A stretch of DNA of 6,383 bases. It comes from an uncultured Eubacteriales bacterium (GTDB lineage: Bacteria; Bacillota; Clostridia; Monoglobales; Monoglobaceae). Below the pieces are notes generated by a model, which was given only the letters and a program-made list of their open reading frames with translations, ran no database searches and had not been told where the DNA came from. Position numbers and translations under genes: made by a program. The stretch spans positions 1 to 6,383 of the forward strand of contig URTH01000109.1 in assembly GCA_900550775.1 (NCBI GenBank). Direction: 5' to 3'. Positions 4,585-6,383 of this stretch are shown here, piece by piece; position 1 is the stretch's first letter; each line of letters opens with the position of its first letter.

Positions 4585-6383
4585 TTACTCCATTTTCTCG
4601 TATTGTATGGTTGTTTGACTGAATATGTCAAACTCTGTTTGTTTCTCACGCCAGGAGAACGCCTCCCACTGCGCCTGCGTCCGAAACGCCGTCCGCAGCT
4701 GCGCACCGATTCCCAGCACATCGGCGCCGCTGCGCAGGGTGTCCTTTAAAAATTCTGTCATTTTTTCCTCCAGCTGTGCCGAGAGCTGCGCCGCGTCATT
4801 TTGGCCGCCGCCATCTGCCGGATAGGCACGGATCCGGCTTTTTACCGCAATTTTGGGTGGTGTGCCGCCCGGATCGGTACGAATTTGCATACGGTGCTTT
4901 CCGGTCATAAAATAGGTGGTATCTCCGGCGTGCACCGTCACCTCTCTTGCTTCACCCGACAGTAATTTATAGAGCATAGCCGATTCCGCATCCATTTCCA
5001 AAACCAAGACGCCATCTTGAAAAACCCCCATTCCCTCCAATTTTTCGTTATTTGCAATCGGCAAAACGGGATCCCAGCCATCCTCTGCGGCTCTTGCCAC
5101 AAATTCGCGCAGTTCGGTCACCGGCGCATAGGGGGTATTGCGGTTTTGAAACAGCAGCTCATAATACCGCGCCGTGCTTTCCTCCAGACTGGGGTTTACC
5201 TGATTTAAAAATTCCTGTGCCGAATCCACCAGACATACATTGACACTGGGACGTACCTGTGCATTCTGATAAAACAGAGTGGCCTGATCCAAAATCCCTG
5301 CCCGTGCTGCCTGCTTGGAAAAGGCAATCACCTTTAGGTGCGAAAGCTCCGGCATTTTGCTGAGATAACTTTTCAGCTTTCCCTGTGCCATGTAAAAATC
5401 CTCAGCCGCAATGGTAATATTGCTGACCGTATGATTTTTCCCGGACGTATTTTCCGCTCCGCTGTTCTCGCTTTCCAAATCCCGGCTGCCGCCCAGCTCC
5501 AGCGGATTGGATAGCTGAAACGTATAGCGACGATTTGCATCACTATCTAAGTCCACGCCAAGCGCAATCACATAGGCGCTTTCCTCGACCTCTCTCCCGT
5601 CATAACAGCCGGTTAGCTGCATACATACGACCAGGCAAAGTACAGCGGCCGCCAACCGTTTCCCAAAAAAGCTTCCCTTTTTTTCGCCGACAGCCAGAAG
5701 AAACAAGTGCAGCGCCATCGAACCGTAAAGAAAAGCGGATATCAAAAAGGCAAGCAAATACAGTGCATCCAGTCTGGACCAGAACTTTCCGAAGTAGGCC
5801 GCCTTAGTCAGCGGATAAAGCAGCACTGAGACATAAGGCTCCATCGCTGCCGGATAGGACATGGCAGAAAGCAGCATCAGCACCACATTGCACAGTACCG
5901 CCAGGCTTGCCCCGATCATGACGGTTCGTACCGGCTTTACCTCTTTGCGGCAGCGCGGAATCAGCTGCAAAATCAAAACACTGTCACTGTATAAAAAAAG
6001 CGTGGAAAGTCCCGCTCCGAATACCGCTGTGGCGCCGTTTCCCAGAATCGGTGTCAAGTAGAGCGGCTCGGCATATTTCAGACCCAGGATGGCAATCACA
6101 ATGGCCGCTGTGCCGATGAGCGGCACCATCAGAGAGTGCATGCGGTAAACGGCCTTTGCGCCGCAAAGCGCCGTGACCCCTGCGCCGATCAAAAAGAACA
6201 GGATTAAAAACCAATCGGGCGAACGCATATAGGAGATATGATGTAAGACGTACAAAAAAGATTGCAGTGCATAAACCAGCCCAAAAAGCCAATAGATGGC
6301 AAGCAGACAGCGCACCGCGCCGTGCGCCGTACTGCCGTGCGCAAACAGCCGGGACAAAACCCCGAATTTTCGGAGCAGCATCA
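4585..6383 (-). CDS. GerAB permease-GerAC lipoprotein fusion, spore germinant receptor (5' end outside window)
   Basis: Spore germinant receptors consist of A (membrane channel), B (amino-acid-permease-like nutrient sensor) and C (lipoprotein) subunits in the spore inner membrane. Here B and C are one frame. Numbering from the Met at 6379-6381: residues 22-47, 57-78, 83-102, 116-141, 150-176 and 203-230 are hydrophobic helices that correspond to GerAB helices 3-8, including the GerAB-like blocks LYLTPILGNG and FWSRLDALYLLAF. The expected helices 9-10 are absent. A basic linker (GEKKGSFFGKR, 232-242) leads to a hydrophobic segment and lipobox LTGC (256-259). Then YDGREVEESAYVIALGVD opens a typical GerAC domain running to the end (598), including the C-terminal block GADVLGIGAQLR. 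The Met at 6381 is probably internal: about 80 N-terminal residues of GerAB are missing and the frame reaches the window edge. No stop, frameshift or credible internal start separates the halves. No terminator is visible before the abrB-like promoter. Confidence 0.88.
   Translation of the reverse strand, partial: MLLRKFGVLSRLFAHGSTAHGAVRCLLAIYWLFGLVYALQSFLYVLHHISYMRSPDWFLILFFLIGAGVTALCGAKAVYRMHSLMVPLIGTAAIVIAILGLKYAEPLYLTPILGNGATAVFGAGLSTLFLYSDSVLILQLIPRCRKEVKPVRTVMIGASLAVLCNVVLMLLSAMSYPAAMEPYVSVLLYPLTKAAYFGKFWSRLDALYLLAFLISAFLYGSMALHLFLLAVGEKKGSFFGKRLAAAVLCLVVCMQLTGCYDGREVEESAYVIALGVDLDSDANRRYTFQLSNPLELGGSRDLESENSGAENTSGKNHTVSNITIAAEDFYMAQGKLKSYLSKMPELSHLKVIAFSKQAARAGILDQATLFYQNAQVRPSVNVCLVDSAQEFLNQVNPSLEESTARYYELLFQNRNTPYAPVTELREFVARAAEDGWDPVLPIANNEKLEGMGVFQDGVLVLEMDAESAMLYKLLSGEAREVTVHAGDTTYFMTGKHRMQIRTDPGGTPPKIAVKSRIRAYPADGGGQNDAAQLSAQLEEKMTEFLKDTLRSGADVLGIGAQLRTAFRTQAQWEAFSWREKQTEFDIFSQTTIQYEKME
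5605..5661 (-). other. Internal lipoprotein signal segment and lipobox at the GerB-GerC junction
   Basis: This encodes residues 241-259 of the fusion: Lys-Arg, then a hydrophobic run (LAAAVLCLVVCMQ) and the lipobox LTGC, with Cys259 encoded at 5605-5607. The arrangement of basic residues, hydrophobic core and L-T-G-C is that of a signal-peptidase-II lipoprotein signal, except that it sits inside a polytopic membrane protein. It would enter the membrane from the cytoplasmic side after permease helix 8, which is the orientation needed for lipidation and export of the C domain. Confidence 0.75.

Noticed and set aside
5653..5718. Possible separate gerC start inside the Ger frame (ATG at 5716-5718 or TTG at 5653-5655)
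   Set aside because: No Shine-Dalgarno precedes either codon. The TTG would remove the basic residues before the signal segment, and the ATG lies within permease helix 8. A fusion read through in one frame fits better, although internal initiation is not fully excluded.
6379..6381. ATG at the right edge as the true start of the Ger fusion
   Set aside because: The homologous GerAB N-terminal region (about 80 residues with two helices) is missing before it, and the frame is not closed by a stop before the window edge. It is most likely an internal methionine of a gene cut by the window.
1..6383. CRISPR arrays, tRNA/rRNA genes, insertion sequences, toxin-antitoxin or phage genes
   Set aside because: No regularly spaced direct repeats, no tRNA-like cloverleaf, no terminal inverted repeats with transposase, and no unexplained genes were seen; coding sequence fills nearly all of the window.

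Overview
The window looks like chromosomal DNA from a spore-forming member of the Firmicutes, most likely a moderate-GC clostridial (Oscillospiraceae/Ruminococcaceae-like) bacterium. The evidence is the YaaO-type decarboxylase / holB / ricT cluster, an AbrB-family regulator, and spore germinant-receptor sequence. This placement comes from gene content and general composition; no database search was possible.

Layout. On the + strand (1-4129): the 3' end of a single-chain glycyl-tRNA synthetase gene, then an Orn/Lys/Arg-decarboxylase-family PLP enzyme, the DNA polymerase III delta' subunit (holB), and the PSP1-domain protein RicT (YaaT). The spacings are 3 nt, 20 nt and a 23-nt overlap, so these genes are probably co-transcribed. 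A strong hairpin terminator at about 4143-4173 ends this unit. On the - strand (4172-6383): a 97-residue AbrB-type transition-state regulator whose last codon abuts the same, apparently bidirectional, terminator. It has a perfect consensus sigma-A promoter and a 5'-end hairpin. Upstream of it on the same strand lies a long reading frame, open at the right edge of the window, that joins a GerAB-type germinant-receptor permease in frame to a GerAC-type lipoprotein.

How the genes fit together. The left block is a shortened version of the Bacillus yaaO-tmk-darA-yaaR-holB-ricT-yabA-...-abrB neighbourhood: tmk, darA, yaaR and the yabA-rsmI genes are absent, but the convergent abrB remains. RicT (RNA maturation and sporulation control), AbrB (transition-state control) and the Ger receptor (spore germination) all belong to the spore life cycle.

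The most interesting item is the GerAB-GerAC fusion. The last two membrane helices expected of the permease are missing. In their place, in the topologically correct slot, is the lipoprotein signal segment with an intact lipobox (LTGC). This suggests either a permanently tethered B-C receptor unit or a polyprotein that signal peptidase II could split. Secondary oddities are a delta' subunit with a degenerate P-loop and no zinc knuckle, an arginine-rich tail on RicT, and a hairpin placed exactly at the predicted transcription start of the abrB-like gene. There is no gene-free stretch longer than 300 bases.
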